Notes: generated by a model not told the origin, from the letters alone. 14,103 bases of DNA from CAZFHP01 sp964519365 (GCA_964519365.1 CAZFHP010000036.1:1-14103); one strand, 5' to 3'. Shown: positions 1-7,302, counted from the first letter of the stretch. A program made the numbers and translations.

Positions 1-1186
1 GTTAATCACCAATCTTGATCACTCAGATTATTTGGGACGTATTGGCATAGGACGTGTATTTAACGGCACACTATCACTCAATAAACCTATTATCGTATGC
101 AAAGACGACTATGTAGGTAGCCCACTTAAAGTAACAAAGCTCTATCAATTTGAGGGGCTAGATCGAGTAGAATCACAAGAAGCACAATTTGGCGATATTA
201 TCGCAGTAACTGGCTTTGATGATGATCTTAAAATTGGGTCAACTGTATGTGACGTAGAAAATCCAAAACCGTTAGCATATGTTGCTATTGATGAACCAAC
301 ACTTTCTATTTATTTTTCTGTTAACGACTCGCCACTTGCTGGCCGTGAAGGGAGCTTACTCACATCACGTCAAATTCGTGATCGTTTGGCAAAAGAAACA
401 AAAACAAACCTTGCGTTGCACGTTGAAGAAACAGAAACAGGAGAACGATTTAAAGTTTCTGGGCGCGGCCAATTGCATTTGGGCATTCTTGTTGAACAAA
501 TGCGCCGAGAAGGCTTTGAATTACAACTTTCTGCGCCTGAAGTTATTTACAAAGAAATAAATGGAAAAAAACATGAGCCTTACGAACTTCTAACAATAGA
601 TGTTGACGATGCCTACCAAGGCATAATCATGGAAAATCTGGGCCAAAGAAAAGCAATCATGCAACACATGGAACATCACGGTTCAAATAAAGTTAAACTC
701 GAATTCAAAATTCCAGCTCGTGGGTTAATAGGTTTTAGAAGTCAATTTGTTCCTGATACGCGAGGAACTGGTCTAATGAGCCACCGTTTTTTAGATTACG
801 AACCTTATGCTGGTGATATTCCAAGGCGTAGTAAAGGTGCAATGATATCTATGGAAGGTGGAAAGTCACGGGCTTATGCTCTTGATAATCTTCAACCACG
901 AGGAACTCTTTTTGTTTCGGCAACTGAAGAAATTTATGAAGGTATGATTGTTGGAGAACATAATCGTGATAACGATCTTGACGTTAACCCAACAAAAGGT
1001 AAAAAGCTTACGAATATGCGTGCATCCGGTTCTGACGACGCTGTTAAACTTGCTCCGCCACGACGTATGACGTTGGAAGCTGCACTTGACTGGATTAACA
1101 ACGACGAACTCATTGAAGTAACGCCAAAAAATGTTCGCTTGCGCAAACGTTATTTAAAAGCGGTTGAACGTAAGCGCGCGAGATAA
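1..1186 (+). CDS. typA: Ribosome-associated GTPase TypA/BipA, C-terminal part (5' end outside window)
   Basis: TypA/BipA is a translational GTPase of the EF-G/LepA group that binds the ribosome and supports 50S assembly and stress or cold adaptation. The reading frame is open from base 2, and the first visible residues (LITNLDHSDYLGRIGIGRV) already match the family, so the gene starts upstream. About 394 residues are visible, against roughly 600 for the whole protein. The N-terminal GTPase domain is missing. Present are the beta-barrel domain II, the EF-G-like domain III (SGRGQLHLGILVEQMRREGF), the domain V region (ARGLIGFRSQF, DTRGTG) and the TypA-specific C-terminal domain (GMIVGEHNRDNDLDVNP, KKLTNMRASGSDDA). 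The last residues are basic (RKRYLKAVERKRAR), usual for TypA. The gene ends in TAA, with the mazEF promoter only 8 bp further on. The frame is intact throughout the visible part. Confidence 0.96.
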   Translation, partial: LITNLDHSDYLGRIGIGRVFNGTLSLNKPIIVCKDDYVGSPLKVTKLYQFEGLDRVESQEAQFGDIIAVTGFDDDLKIGSTVCDVENPKPLAYVAIDEPTLSIYFSVNDSPLAGREGSLLTSRQIRDRLAKETKTNLALHVEETETGERFKVSGRGQLHLGILVEQMRREGFELQLSAPEVIYKEINGKKHEPYELLTIDVDDAYQGIIMENLGQRKAIMQHMEHHGSNKVKLEFKIPARGLIGFRSQFVPDTRGTGLMSHRFLDYEPYAGDIPRRSKGAMISMEGGKSRAYALDNLQPRGTLFVSATEEIYEGMIVGEHNRDNDLDVNPTKGKKLTNMRASGSDDAVKLAPPRRMTLEAALDWINNDELIEVTPKNVRLRKRYLKAVERKRAR

Positions 1187-1193
1187 AATTTTA

Positions 1194-1230
1194 TTGACTT
1201 TAACGCCATAAGTAATCATAATGTAATTAC
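1194..1230 (+). promoter_or_regulatory. Sigma70-type promoter of mazEF with overlapping palindrome
   Basis: A -35 box TTGACT (1194-1199) and a -10 box CATAAT (1217-1222) are separated by exactly 17 bp. Each differs from consensus at one position. Across the -10 lies an imperfect palindrome, GTAATCATAATGTAATTAC (1212-1230), with 7 of 9 arm positions paired, centred on 1221. MazE and MazE-MazF complexes are known to repress their own promoters through palindromes, so this is a candidate operator. The operator role is inference. Confidence 0.6.
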
Positions 1231-1268
1231 AAGCAAGCCAATAGAGAAAATAAAGAAGGGATATACTT

Positions 1269-1520
1269 ATGAAACTCAAGTTAGTACAAATTGGAAACTC
1301 ATTGGGTATTAGGATTCCCAAATCATTACTTCAACAATGTAAATTTAAAAAAGAAGTAACGGTTACTATTGTCAATGGAAACTTAGTACTATCTCCATCA
1401 CACAACGCCCGTGAGGGTTGGGAAGACACTTTTAAAAAGATGGCTGAAGTTGGCGATGATGCATTACTTGATTCTGAAACACTCGAACAATCATTTGACG
1501 TGGATAATTGGGAATGGTAG
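1269..1520 (+). CDS. mazE: MazE-family antitoxin (AbrB/SpoVT-like DNA-binding fold)
   Basis: This 83-residue protein has the two-part MazE layout. Residues 1-45 carry the swapped-hairpin DNA-binding domain (KLVQIGNSLGIRIPKSLL, then a beta-rich VTVTIVNGNLVLSP). Residues 46-83 form an acidic, tryptophan-containing tail (REGWEDTF ... FDVDNWEW) of the kind that lies along MazF and blocks its RNA-binding groove. The start ATG is preceded by a good ribosome binding site, AGAAGGG, 8 nt away. The 3' end overlaps the start of the toxin gene. Its expected role is to neutralise the downstream RNase and repress the shared promoter at 1194-1222. Family assignment rests on sequence pattern and on the adjacent MazF. 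Confidence 0.9.
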   Translation: MKLKLVQIGNSLGIRIPKSLLQQCKFKKEVTVTIVNGNLVLSPSHNAREGWEDTFKKMAEVGDDALLDSETLEQSFDVDNWEW

Positions 1521-1840
1521 CCATTGAACGCTTTAACGTTTTTATGATTTGCCTTGACCCAACACAAGGACATGAAATAAAGAAAACAAGGCCATGCCTT
1601 GTTATATCTCCAAATGAACTCAACAATTCTATACGAACAGTTATTATTGCACCTATGACAACAAAGGGCCGTCATTATCCTACAAGAGTTCCTGTTGAAT
1701 TTTTAGGGAAACAAGGACATATTGTCTTGGATCAAATTAGAACAATCGATAAAACTCGTTTAATCAAAAAAATGGGAAGTATTTCTCATCATGAAGCCCA
1801 AACGGTTTTAGATGTTTTACAAAGATTATTTGCTCCGTAA
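1514..1840 (+). CDS. mazF: MazF/PemK-family mRNA interferase toxin
   Basis: MazF toxins cut single-stranded RNA at short sequences and halt growth when the labile antitoxin is lost. From the ATG at 1514 the protein has 108 residues, the usual MazF length. Visible family features are the LDPTQGHEIKKTRPCLVISP segment, containing the R26-P27 catalytic/structural arginine, the IIAPMTT strand with Thr49/Thr50 at the position of the active-site threonine, and VLDQIRTIDKTRL before the C-terminal helix. A TTG at 1508 is in frame, but ATG 1514 is preferred because it forms the tight overlap ATGGTAG with the antitoxin stop. No clear ribosome binding site precedes it, so translation is probably coupled to mazE, which keeps antitoxin in excess. 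The conserved residues are intact, so the toxin looks functional. Confidence 0.93.
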   Translation: MVAIERFNVFMICLDPTQGHEIKKTRPCLVISPNELNNSIRTVIIAPMTTKGRHYPTRVPVEFLGKQGHIVLDQIRTIDKTRLIKKMGSISHHEAQTVLDVLQRLFAP

Positions 1841-1989
1841 TATTCACGAACACAAACATGCGAAATAATTACCTAATAAATTTCTGACGTTTTTTATAAT
1901 TCCAAAAAGAACCTAACGTTATTACTGTTTTTCTGTTATCATAATTTCTTGTTAGCATAACTCTACAATCTTTCGATAACAAAAAAATT

Positions 1990-4464
1990 ATGAAATTAAA
2001 CGAACCAGAAATACTCACATACGATATAGAAACAAACAACACAGAAGCAGACACCGAGAGAAACAACGAACTACATGAAAAATTCGATACGTTTTTAAAA
2101 CATAATCTTAACAAACCACAGTACGAATCAGTCACACAAAAAGACGGAGCGTTACTTGTTATTGCAGGTGCAGGCTCAGGCAAAACGCGCGTTATTACAT
2201 CACGGATTATTAACTTAATCTTAAACGAAAACGTCCCGCCACAGTCTATCGTTGCTCTAACGTTTACCAACAAAGCAGCAAACGAAATGAAAGAACGTAT
2301 TCTTTCTTTTCTTGGTAGTAACTATAAGCTCCCATTTGTTGGCACATTCCACTCGTATTGCTTATTGCTACTTCGTTCGAACCCTACGCTTTTACCGTTT
2401 GCACAGTTTTCTATTCTTGATGCAGACGACCAGTTAAGTTTGATCAAAAAAATCGTCAAAGCTAACAATCTTGAAAAACGCGTTAAAGCATCGCAACTTG
2501 TGTATCAAATCTCGAATCTTAAAAATCAATTGCACTGTGAAATAGCAACAGAAAAAACAAATCAAAATACAATAGATCCAATACTTAAAGAAGTATATCA
2601 TGCTTACGAGTCAGAAAAAACAGCATCGTGTTCGTTTGACTTTGACGATCTTATTTTAAGCGTTTTACAACTGTTCAAAAAAAGCGACCAATTTAAAAAT
2701 ACATTTCAGAATAAAATTAGACACGTGCTCGTCGACGAATATCAGGATACAAGTCATGCACAACACGCACTTTTAAAAGAAATGGGGCTGACGCGTGATA
2801 ATAAATTTAATTTAGACTCGCTATGTGCTGTGGGCGACGAAGACCAGTCTATTTATTCGTGGCGCGGAGCGTCTGTTGCAAACATGCTAAAGTTTCAGCA
2901 GGACTTTACTCCTGTTACCAAAGTTAAAATCGAACAGAATTATCGCTCTGTGCAGCCTATTTTACAAGCAGCCAACTGTGTTATCGAACAAAACAAATTA
3001 CGCAATCCTAAGTCTCTTTGGTCTGATCGTAAAGCTAAAAATAGAATTTTATTGCTTTCGTGCCGCTCAGGAGAACAAGAAGCTGATGCTATTGTTAAGC
3101 TTATTCAAAACTTACCAAAAGATACAAAACTCAGTAACGTTGCAATTTTATATCGAACACACTTTCAGTCGCGTATTATCGAAGAATCATGTATTTATCA
3201 TTCGATACCATATCATATTGTCGGTGGCATACGATTTTATGAACGCAAAGAAATCAAAGACGTGCTTGCGTACTTACGCCTGGTCGCTAACCCATTTGAT
3301 AAGATCAGCTTATTGCGCGTTATTAATATACCAGCCCGAGGGCTTGGACAAAAGTTTGAACAGTTATTATTAGACGAATGGCAAAAAAACCCGTTTTTTG
3401 ATTTCAAGCAGCTCCTACACTATATCTGTGAGTCCCCTGATATTACGCTAACACCATTAAAGCGTGCATCTGTTCTTGCGTTTTTAGAGATCTTTGAATC
3501 GATCACAGAGAATTTAACACTCTCTAAAATCGTCGATATAATTTTAGACAAGACAAACTATTTAAATTACTTACGCACAGCATACGATCCAAAAGAAGCA
3601 GACGCGAAAATAGAAAACGTACAAGAATTTACACAGTCGATTTTCACGTTTGAGCATAGCTTTAAAAACAAAACCAATAATATTCTTCCCCCTGATGACC
3701 CATTTTATGTTTCAAGTGACAAGCCAACGCTTGAGAACTTTTTGCATGAAGTTTCTTTGATGCAAGAAAAAAGTAATCGTGACAACAAAGAAGAACAAGT
3801 GCAGATGATGTCGCTTCATGCAGCCAAGGGGCTTGAATTTGATATCGTTATTATCGCAGGGCTAGAAGAAGGGCTCTTGCCAAGTGCACGATCGTTATAC
3901 GACACTGAAAAGCTTGAAGAAGAGCGTCGTTTATTTTACGTAGGCATAACCAGGGCCCGCGAATATCTTCTGCTCTCTCATGCTGTTTTTCGCAACAAAT
4001 ACGGTGTCGTTTCAAATCAAGTTACATCACGCTTTGTCGACGAAATAGATCGCAAATACTTTCAAGACCATGATATCGAGCATTATCATGCAAGCGATAT
4101 TAGTACGCTTTTTTGCCAATGGTTTGGAATACAAAAAGAAAAAGCATTGGGCGATATTATAACGTTTGGGCCGGCGAAAAAAACACAGAAATTTTCACAC
4201 CCAAGTACAAACAAACAACCTAATATTCGCAGAAAAGCAAGCTTTGCTCGGAACCCTCGCAGCACTCGTCCTAAACATATCGCACAACATGAGTCTTTAG
4301 CAAATACAGGTTCCTGGCAAAGAAACCAACAAGTGCAACACAAAAAGTTTGGGTTAGGTGTTATTACAAAAATAGAACAAGCACCTGATAACGAATTTTA
4401 CATTACCGTTATTTTTAGTGTGGGGAAGAAAAAGATTCTTTCGAGTTTTTTGGAAAAAGCATAA
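1990..4464 (+). CDS. pcrA: PcrA/UvrD-type superfamily 1 DNA helicase
   Basis: This is an ATP-dependent 3'-5' DNA helicase for excision repair, replication restart and removal of stalled RNA polymerase. All family motifs are seen in order: Q motif (NKPQYESV, 41-48), Walker A AGAGSGKT (59-66), motif Ia LTFTNKAANEM (90-100), FHSYC, motif II DEYQDT (249-254), motif III GDEDQSIYSWRGA (282-294), motif IV EQNYRS, motif V LHAAKGLEF (609-617) and motif VI EEERRLFYVGITRAR (643-657). The last 50 residues (KFGLGVITKIE ...) form the Tudor-like domain by which PcrA/UvrD contacts RNA polymerase. At 824 residues it is slightly long, because about 40 polar residues precede the Q motif. No ribosome binding site is obvious before the ATG, so the start is the least certain part. 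PcrA and UvrD cannot be told apart here. Confidence 0.94.
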   Translation: MKLNEPEILTYDIETNNTEADTERNNELHEKFDTFLKHNLNKPQYESVTQKDGALLVIAGAGSGKTRVITSRIINLILNENVPPQSIVALTFTNKAANEMKERILSFLGSNYKLPFVGTFHSYCLLLLRSNPTLLPFAQFSILDADDQLSLIKKIVKANNLEKRVKASQLVYQISNLKNQLHCEIATEKTNQNTIDPILKEVYHAYESEKTASCSFDFDDLILSVLQLFKKSDQFKNTFQNKIRHVLVDEYQDTSHAQHALLKEMGLTRDNKFNLDSLCAVGDEDQSIYSWRGASVANMLKFQQDFTPVTKVKIEQNYRSVQPILQAANCVIEQNKLRNPKSLWSDRKAKNRILLLSCRSGEQEADAIVKLIQNLPKDTKLSNVAILYRTHFQSRIIEESCIYHSIPYHIVGGIRFYERKEIKDVLAYLRLVANPFDKISLLRVINIPARGLGQKFEQLLLDEWQKNPFFDFKQLLHYICESPDITLTPLKRASVLAFLEIFESITENLTLSKIVDIILDKTNYLNYLRTAYDPKEADAKIENVQEFTQSIFTFEHSFKNKTNNILPPDDPFYVSSDKPTLENFLHEVSLMQEKSNRDNKEEQVQMMSLHAAKGLEFDIVIIAGLEEGLLPSARSLYDTEKLEEERRLFYVGITRAREYLLLSHAVFRNKYGVVSNQVTSRFVDEIDRKYFQDHDIEHYHASDISTLFCQWFGIQKEKALGDIITFGPAKKTQKFSHPSTNKQPNIRRKASFARNPRSTRPKHIAQHESLANTGSWQRNQQVQHKKFGLGVITKIEQAPDNEFYITVIFSVGKKKILSSFLEKA

Positions 4465-4500
4465 AAGTTCGAAATAATTTTTTAGCACACAAATAAGAAC

Positions 4501-4531
4501 GCCTTATACTGACAATACAAGGCTTTTCTTT
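4501..4531. terminator. Hairpin between convergent genes, possible bidirectional terminator
   Basis: Bases 4501-4523 form a hairpin with GCCTT/AAGGC ends and a 5-base loop. On the plus strand it is followed by TTTTCTTT, as expected for the end of the helicase transcript. Read as minus-strand RNA, the stem is longer (9 pairs including two G-U) but followed by a weaker U-rich stretch, so it may also end the converging gene at 4609-4947. Confidence 0.45.
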
Positions 4532-4608
4532 ATCATAAATCTTAATTTAATCTATCCTGAAAAATCCCTCTTATCCTGGCCAATCCTGGTTCAGACAAAT
4601 ACAAACAC

Positions 4609-4947
4609 TTACGCCAAAGCCTGAACCAAATATGCGATAAAACTCATGGTCACCATAACACCTCCACACCGCAGCTGTATTCTGTTTTCGGCAATAAAAT
4701 TTTCTAGAATCCCCACCCATCGCTCAGGAAACTTTTCTTTGAGCTTTGCGATTAAGTCATTAACATAGGGCTCTAAACGTTTGTACCCATTCGTTATGTG
4801 CTTGCAAAAAAGCTTTATCCCTATCCCATACTCTTCTTCGCACAATTCACAATCAGAACCCATTTCAAGTACCGCAAACATTGCCTGTGCCTGTGAAGAG
4901 CAAAAACACAATCCTAAACAAAATAAAAAACAGAAAAATTTTCTCAC
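4609..4947 (-). CDS. Small exported protein with N-terminal signal peptide, unknown family
   Basis: I do not recognise this 112-residue protein. Residues 1-22 are a clear Sec signal peptide (basic start, hydrophobic core rich in Phe/Cys/Leu, SQAQA before Met23 as the cleavage site). The mature part carries CELC (33-36), Cys48 and Cys94, so disulphides or metal binding are possible. It ends in a hydrophobic segment (96-112). Its core, ERWVGILENF (75-84) followed by CGGVMVTMSF (94-103), resembles DRLKAIWAFV ... AGGVVGLSVL in the neighbouring exported protein at 5039-5533, suggesting distant paralogy. The start is GTG (4945-4947) after a purine-rich AAGAGAG leader; no upstream ATG is available. 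A terminator for the preceding gene sits only about 33 nt upstream, so it either has a promoter inside that terminator region or depends on read-through. Location is periplasm, membrane or outside the cell; function is unknown. Confidence 0.75.
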   Translation of the reverse strand: MRKFFCFLFCLGLCFCSSQAQAMFAVLEMGSDCELCEEEYGIGIKLFCKHITNGYKRLEPYVNDLIAKLKEKFPERWVGILENFIAENRIQLRCGGVMVTMSFIAYLVQALA

Positions 4948-4980
4948 GTCTCTCTTCTTTCCTCTTTCTCTCTGCCAACA

Positions 4981-5014
4981 AAAAAAGCCCCAGACAAACG
5001 CTAGGGCTTTTTTT
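4981..5014. terminator. Strong bidirectional intrinsic terminator
   Basis: AAAAAAGCCC (4981-4990) and GGGCTTTTTTT pair into a stem with one mismatch and a 7-base loop, flanked by A-runs and T-runs. On the minus strand it gives a hairpin with a U7 tail 25 nt after the stop of the gene at 5039-5533, a textbook Rho-independent terminator. The symmetrical flanks would also stop plus-strand transcription. Confidence 0.85.
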
Positions 5015-5038
5015 GTAATTCAACAATTGCGTATGAGC

Positions 5039-5533
5039 TTATAATTCACCCACGAAAGTATCCGCTGAACATTCAGCTAAATCTTCATCCGGGTTCCACC
5101 AGCCTAAAGCCATTTTTATAGGCATATACAAATACCCCGAAAGCATTTGGGTAAATTGTTCACGATCTTCTGGGTTTATGTAACCCGTAGCTTCTGCTCC
5201 TATTTCAACAAGAACAGATAAACCAACAACCCCACCTGCAATAAACTTTTTCTTGTGAGTTTTAACAAAAGCCCAAATTGCTTTTAAACGATCCCGAGGG
5301 TCAAGTTTTGCAAGATATGGGGTAAATTTATGCCATGCTGCTTTGAGCTTTAGGCAACGAACTTTTTTTGCAGAAGGAGCATCTGGTTTTACAGAATCGT
5401 CTGAAACTACCGGCTCTATTTTTTCGTTGTTAAAACCAGGCTCAGACTCTGGAGTATCTTGCATCCCATGAGCTTGATTTACACAAAAGAATAATGCGAA
5501 ACATGATAAAAGATAGAAGTATCTTTTCGTCAT
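5039..5533 (-). CDS. Exported protein with signal peptide and hydrophobic segment, unknown family
   Basis: I do not recognise this 164-residue protein. Residues 1-23 are a Sec signal peptide (MTKRYFYLLSCFALFFC, cleavage after AHG). A Pro/Asp/Glu-rich linker of about 35 residues follows, then a basic helical region (60-96). A hydrophobic, glycine-rich stretch, FIAGGVVGLSVLVEIGAEA (97-115), could be a membrane helix or amphipathic hairpin. The acidic C-terminus ends in AECSADTFVGEL. The core DRLKAIWAFV plus AGGVV aligns loosely with the protein at 4609-4947. The ATG has a very good ribosome binding site (AAGGAG, 7 nt away). The upstream block at 5557-5604 is repeated before the next gene (start at 6035), implying co-regulation. 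The gene ends at the strong terminator 4981-5014. It could be an envelope protein or a secreted host-interaction protein; nothing in the sequence decides this. Confidence 0.8.
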   Translation of the reverse strand: MTKRYFYLLSCFALFFCVNQAHGMQDTPESEPGFNNEKIEPVVSDDSVKPDAPSAKKVRCLKLKAAWHKFTPYLAKLDPRDRLKAIWAFVKTHKKKFIAGGVVGLSVLVEIGAEATGYINPEDREQFTQMLSGYLYMPIKMALGWWNPDEDLAECSADTFVGEL

Positions 5534-5573
5534 ACTTGTCTCCTTAAAATTAGAAGATTAAACAGTTGTTTGA

Positions 5574-5604
5574 AAAATACGTACACTTTTTTACATACAT
5601 TCAA
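5574..5604 (-). promoter_or_regulatory. Candidate promoter of exported-protein gene, in duplicated upstream block
   Basis: Read on the minus strand, TTGAAT (5604-5599) and TATTTT (5579-5574) could be -35 and -10 boxes with a long 19-bp spacer. They lie in a block (5557-5603) that closely matches 6061-6104 before the next exported gene, at nearly the same distance from the start codon (23 versus 25 nt). The repetition is stronger evidence than the boxes. Confidence 0.4.
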
Positions 5605-5708
5605 TAAGCTTACTTAATCTGGGGCAAGTGTAACGGTAAAAAGAAAATACTTCAAATATATTTAAAAAGAAATCGCAGAAAGAAAAATAATCAAATTATG
5701 AGCACATT

Positions 5709-6035
5709 TTACAAGTAAAAACTTCGGTACAACAAACACTCCGGGTAATCTTTTTCTACTTGCTCTACTATTTTTTTGTCCAATTGCCCACAAAGCTTTG
5801 ACCATGATCTTGGCCCAATTTTTTTCAACAGAACCTCTTGTGCTGCTCTCAAACAATATCGTAACTCATATAAACTTTCAAGGGTTCTTGCCTGAGATAT
5901 TTTTTGTTCCCAGCTCTTCTGTATGCATACTGATGACGCAGAAGAATCAGGAAGCATGCTTTTCACGCTAAAATTTTGGGCTGCAAAAAAGAATAACGCT
6001 AAACATACAGTCACATAAAAAAATCGTTTGAACAT
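5709..6035 (-). CDS. Small exported protein with signal peptide, unknown family
   Basis: This 108-residue protein is not recognised. Residues 1-26 are a Sec signal peptide (MFKRFFYVTVCLALFFFAAQ, likely cleaved after VKS before Met27). The mature part of about 80 residues is predicted mainly helical, with repeated charged/hydrophobic spacing (LESLYELRYCLRAAQEVLLKK and KLCGQLDKKIVEQVEKD) and cysteines at 37, 56, 82 and 100. It shows no convincing similarity to the two exported neighbours beyond the signal peptide and the upstream block. The ATG has a strong ribosome binding site (TAGGAGA). The gene is divergent from the kinase-like gene at 6159, with 123 bp between starts. Small size, export signal and lack of recognisable homology fit a secreted factor, but that is only inference. 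Confidence 0.78.
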   Translation of the reverse strand: MFKRFFYVTVCLALFFFAAQNFSVKSMLPDSSASSVCIQKSWEQKISQARTLESLYELRYCLRAAQEVLLKKIGPRSWSKLCGQLDKKIVEQVEKDYPECLLYRSFYL

Positions 6036-6076
6036 CTATATCTCCTAACAAATTACATCTATTAAACAGTTGCTTG

Positions 6077-6105
6077 AAAATACACTTACTTTCGCGTACA
6101 TTCAG
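6077..6105 (-). promoter_or_regulatory. Candidate promoter of small exported-protein gene, in duplicated upstream block
   Basis: On the minus strand CTGAAT (6105-6100) and TATTTT (6082-6077) are separated by 17 bp, the optimal spacing. The predicted transcript would begin near 6070 and carry the leader sequence AACTGTTTAAT, which is also found before the gene starting at 5533. The block 6061-6104 matches 5557-5603 apart from a few substitutions and 3 missing bases. Confidence 0.45.
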
Positions 6106-6142
6106 CATACTGTATACATCTCAAATAAGTTTAACAACAAAA

Positions 6143-6197
6143 ATAAAATAATTATATCATGCTTTTGCGAAAACAAATCTATAAAATAATTATATCA
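6143..6197 (+). repeat. Perfect 17-bp direct repeat around a start codon
   Basis: ATAAAATAATTATATCA occurs at 6143-6159 and again at 6181-6197, spaced 38 bp. The first copy ends on the A of the start codon at 6159; the second lies in the signal-peptide codons. It could be a binding site for a regulator or a local duplication in AT-rich DNA. Confidence 0.6.
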
Positions 6198-7271
6198 GGA
6201 ATTGTATGTGCAACGCTTATAAATGTTACAAAAAACATACACGCGCATCTTACCATAGAAGAACAAGAAGCTATTTTAGAAGAATGCTCGGTCCCTCCTG
6301 AAGTACAAGAATTTCTTGATACGTTTTTTGATAATCACGATGCAAGAAGTTTTTTTCACTCACGGCTAAAAGAACCTGTCGCCTACATAAATAAAAGAAA
6401 ACACCGGTATCACTTAAAAGTATGGGAAGAATACTTTCGACGAATTTGGCAAGATAAAAAATCCATGAAACCATTGTTACAAAACAAAGATAAACGAGAA
6501 TTATATTGGTGCATGAATCATGCTTTGTGCGAACGGCATGAACGCTATGCAAAGCATAAAAACACACGCGTAGACGAATTTAAACGTTTGTGTGAAAAAT
6601 ATAAGATGCGATCATTAAATCTTTTATCTCCTGATGGAAGAACGAGTAGACGAGGCAATGTTCTTGTCTTTGATGACTTGCCTGGCTGGGTAATTAAATT
6701 TGACTGGAGAGTTGCATTTCCACTTCGCTATCAAAATGTTAGTCGCGTGTTTTATAATCGAAAAATACGCATGTTTGTAGAACAAAATAAGTTAGAACAT
6801 GTTGGGGTATTCAAAAAGTATTTGTATCATATCCCAGGGCGACCAAAAGAACTATGCGATAGCAATTATCTGGTTGTCGCCGAAAAAGTACCCAATGTTC
6901 CAACGATTAGCGTTAATAATCTATTATTGCAACAGTTAACGTTTGACGAAAATCAAGAAATTATGGCCCGGACAGCCGGTGATTACGTTAGACCAGAATA
7001 CGAAGAAGCTTTTCTTGAAATTATACAGGTTATTACGGGTGTTGGACTGTGGGATATTGGACACGCAAATATCGCACTAATTCCAGTTGCAACAGAAAAC
7101 GACAATAATGGTTGGGGGCCACAATATAGGTTCTTTATTATCGACAGCGAACAGCCAGCTTTGGGCTACTGTAGAGACAAAGACTTTTTTCACAAAAACC
7201 CAGAGCAAATCATACATAACGGAAATTATAGCATGAAAAAATTAAGAGAATATCTGATGTCACGAACATAA
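6159..7271 (+). CDS. Exported protein with kinase-like active-site residues (candidate secreted kinase-like protein)
   Basis: This 370-residue protein starts with a Sec signal peptide (residues 1-29, RKQIYKIIISGIVCATLI, cleavage after IHA). The mature part has the spacing of a protein-kinase-like fold. A strand GWVIKF has Lys180 where the ATP-binding lysine would be. It is followed by a charged helix (NRKIRMFVEQN, Glu208 as possible partner) and a hinge-like strand YLVVAEKVPN (237-246). Then comes D299-IGHA-N304, which is exactly the D-x4-N of a kinase catalytic loop, and a hydrophobic strand ending in Asp329 (YRFFIIDSEQ) at the place of the DFG aspartate. The first 165 residues (basic, helical) are not recognised. 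There is no ribosome binding site; the leader is very AT-rich and contains a repeat. I have no family match, so kinase is an inference from residue spacing. An aminoglycoside-phosphotransferase-like or catalytically dead relative is also possible. Export suggests action in the periplasm or in a host. Confidence 0.72.
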   Translation: MLLRKQIYKIIISGIVCATLINVTKNIHAHLTIEEQEAILEECSVPPEVQEFLDTFFDNHDARSFFHSRLKEPVAYINKRKHRYHLKVWEEYFRRIWQDKKSMKPLLQNKDKRELYWCMNHALCERHERYAKHKNTRVDEFKRLCEKYKMRSLNLLSPDGRTSRRGNVLVFDDLPGWVIKFDWRVAFPLRYQNVSRVFYNRKIRMFVEQNKLEHVGVFKKYLYHIPGRPKELCDSNYLVVAEKVPNVPTISVNNLLLQQLTFDENQEIMARTAGDYVRPEYEEAFLEIIQVITGVGLWDIGHANIALIPVATENDNNGWGPQYRFFIIDSEQPALGYCRDKDFFHKNPEQIIHNGNYSMKKLREYLMSRT

Positions 7272-7302
7272 AAATACTAAATCGCTGTTTTGGGACAAAC
7301 TC

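Noticed and set aside
279..560. Open frame of 93 codons on the plus strand inside typA
   Set aside because: Out-of-frame shadow of typA, whose own frame has strong family motifs here.
934..1146. Open frame of 70 codons on the minus strand
   Set aside because: Antisense to the conserved TypA C-terminal domain; no ribosome binding site and no protein-like features.
1869..2273. Open frame of 134 codons on the minus strand before and inside the helicase gene
   Set aside because: Overlaps the helicase Q motif and Walker A region in antisense; composition is that of a shadow frame.
4555..4595. Three ATCCTG repeats after the convergent genes
   Set aside because: Too short and irregular to distinguish from chance; no matching hairpin or known element.
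4609..4947. Possible saposin-like cysteine pattern in the small exported protein
   Set aside because: Cysteine spacing fits only partly and too few cysteines are present for a confident call.
4781..5044. Open frame of 87 codons on the plus strand across the terminator
   Set aside because: Runs through a strong terminator and antisense to a signal-peptide gene with a proper start.
5662..5856. Open frame of 64 codons on the minus strand
   Set aside because: Overlaps the exported-protein gene at 5709-6035 in another frame and lacks a ribosome binding site.
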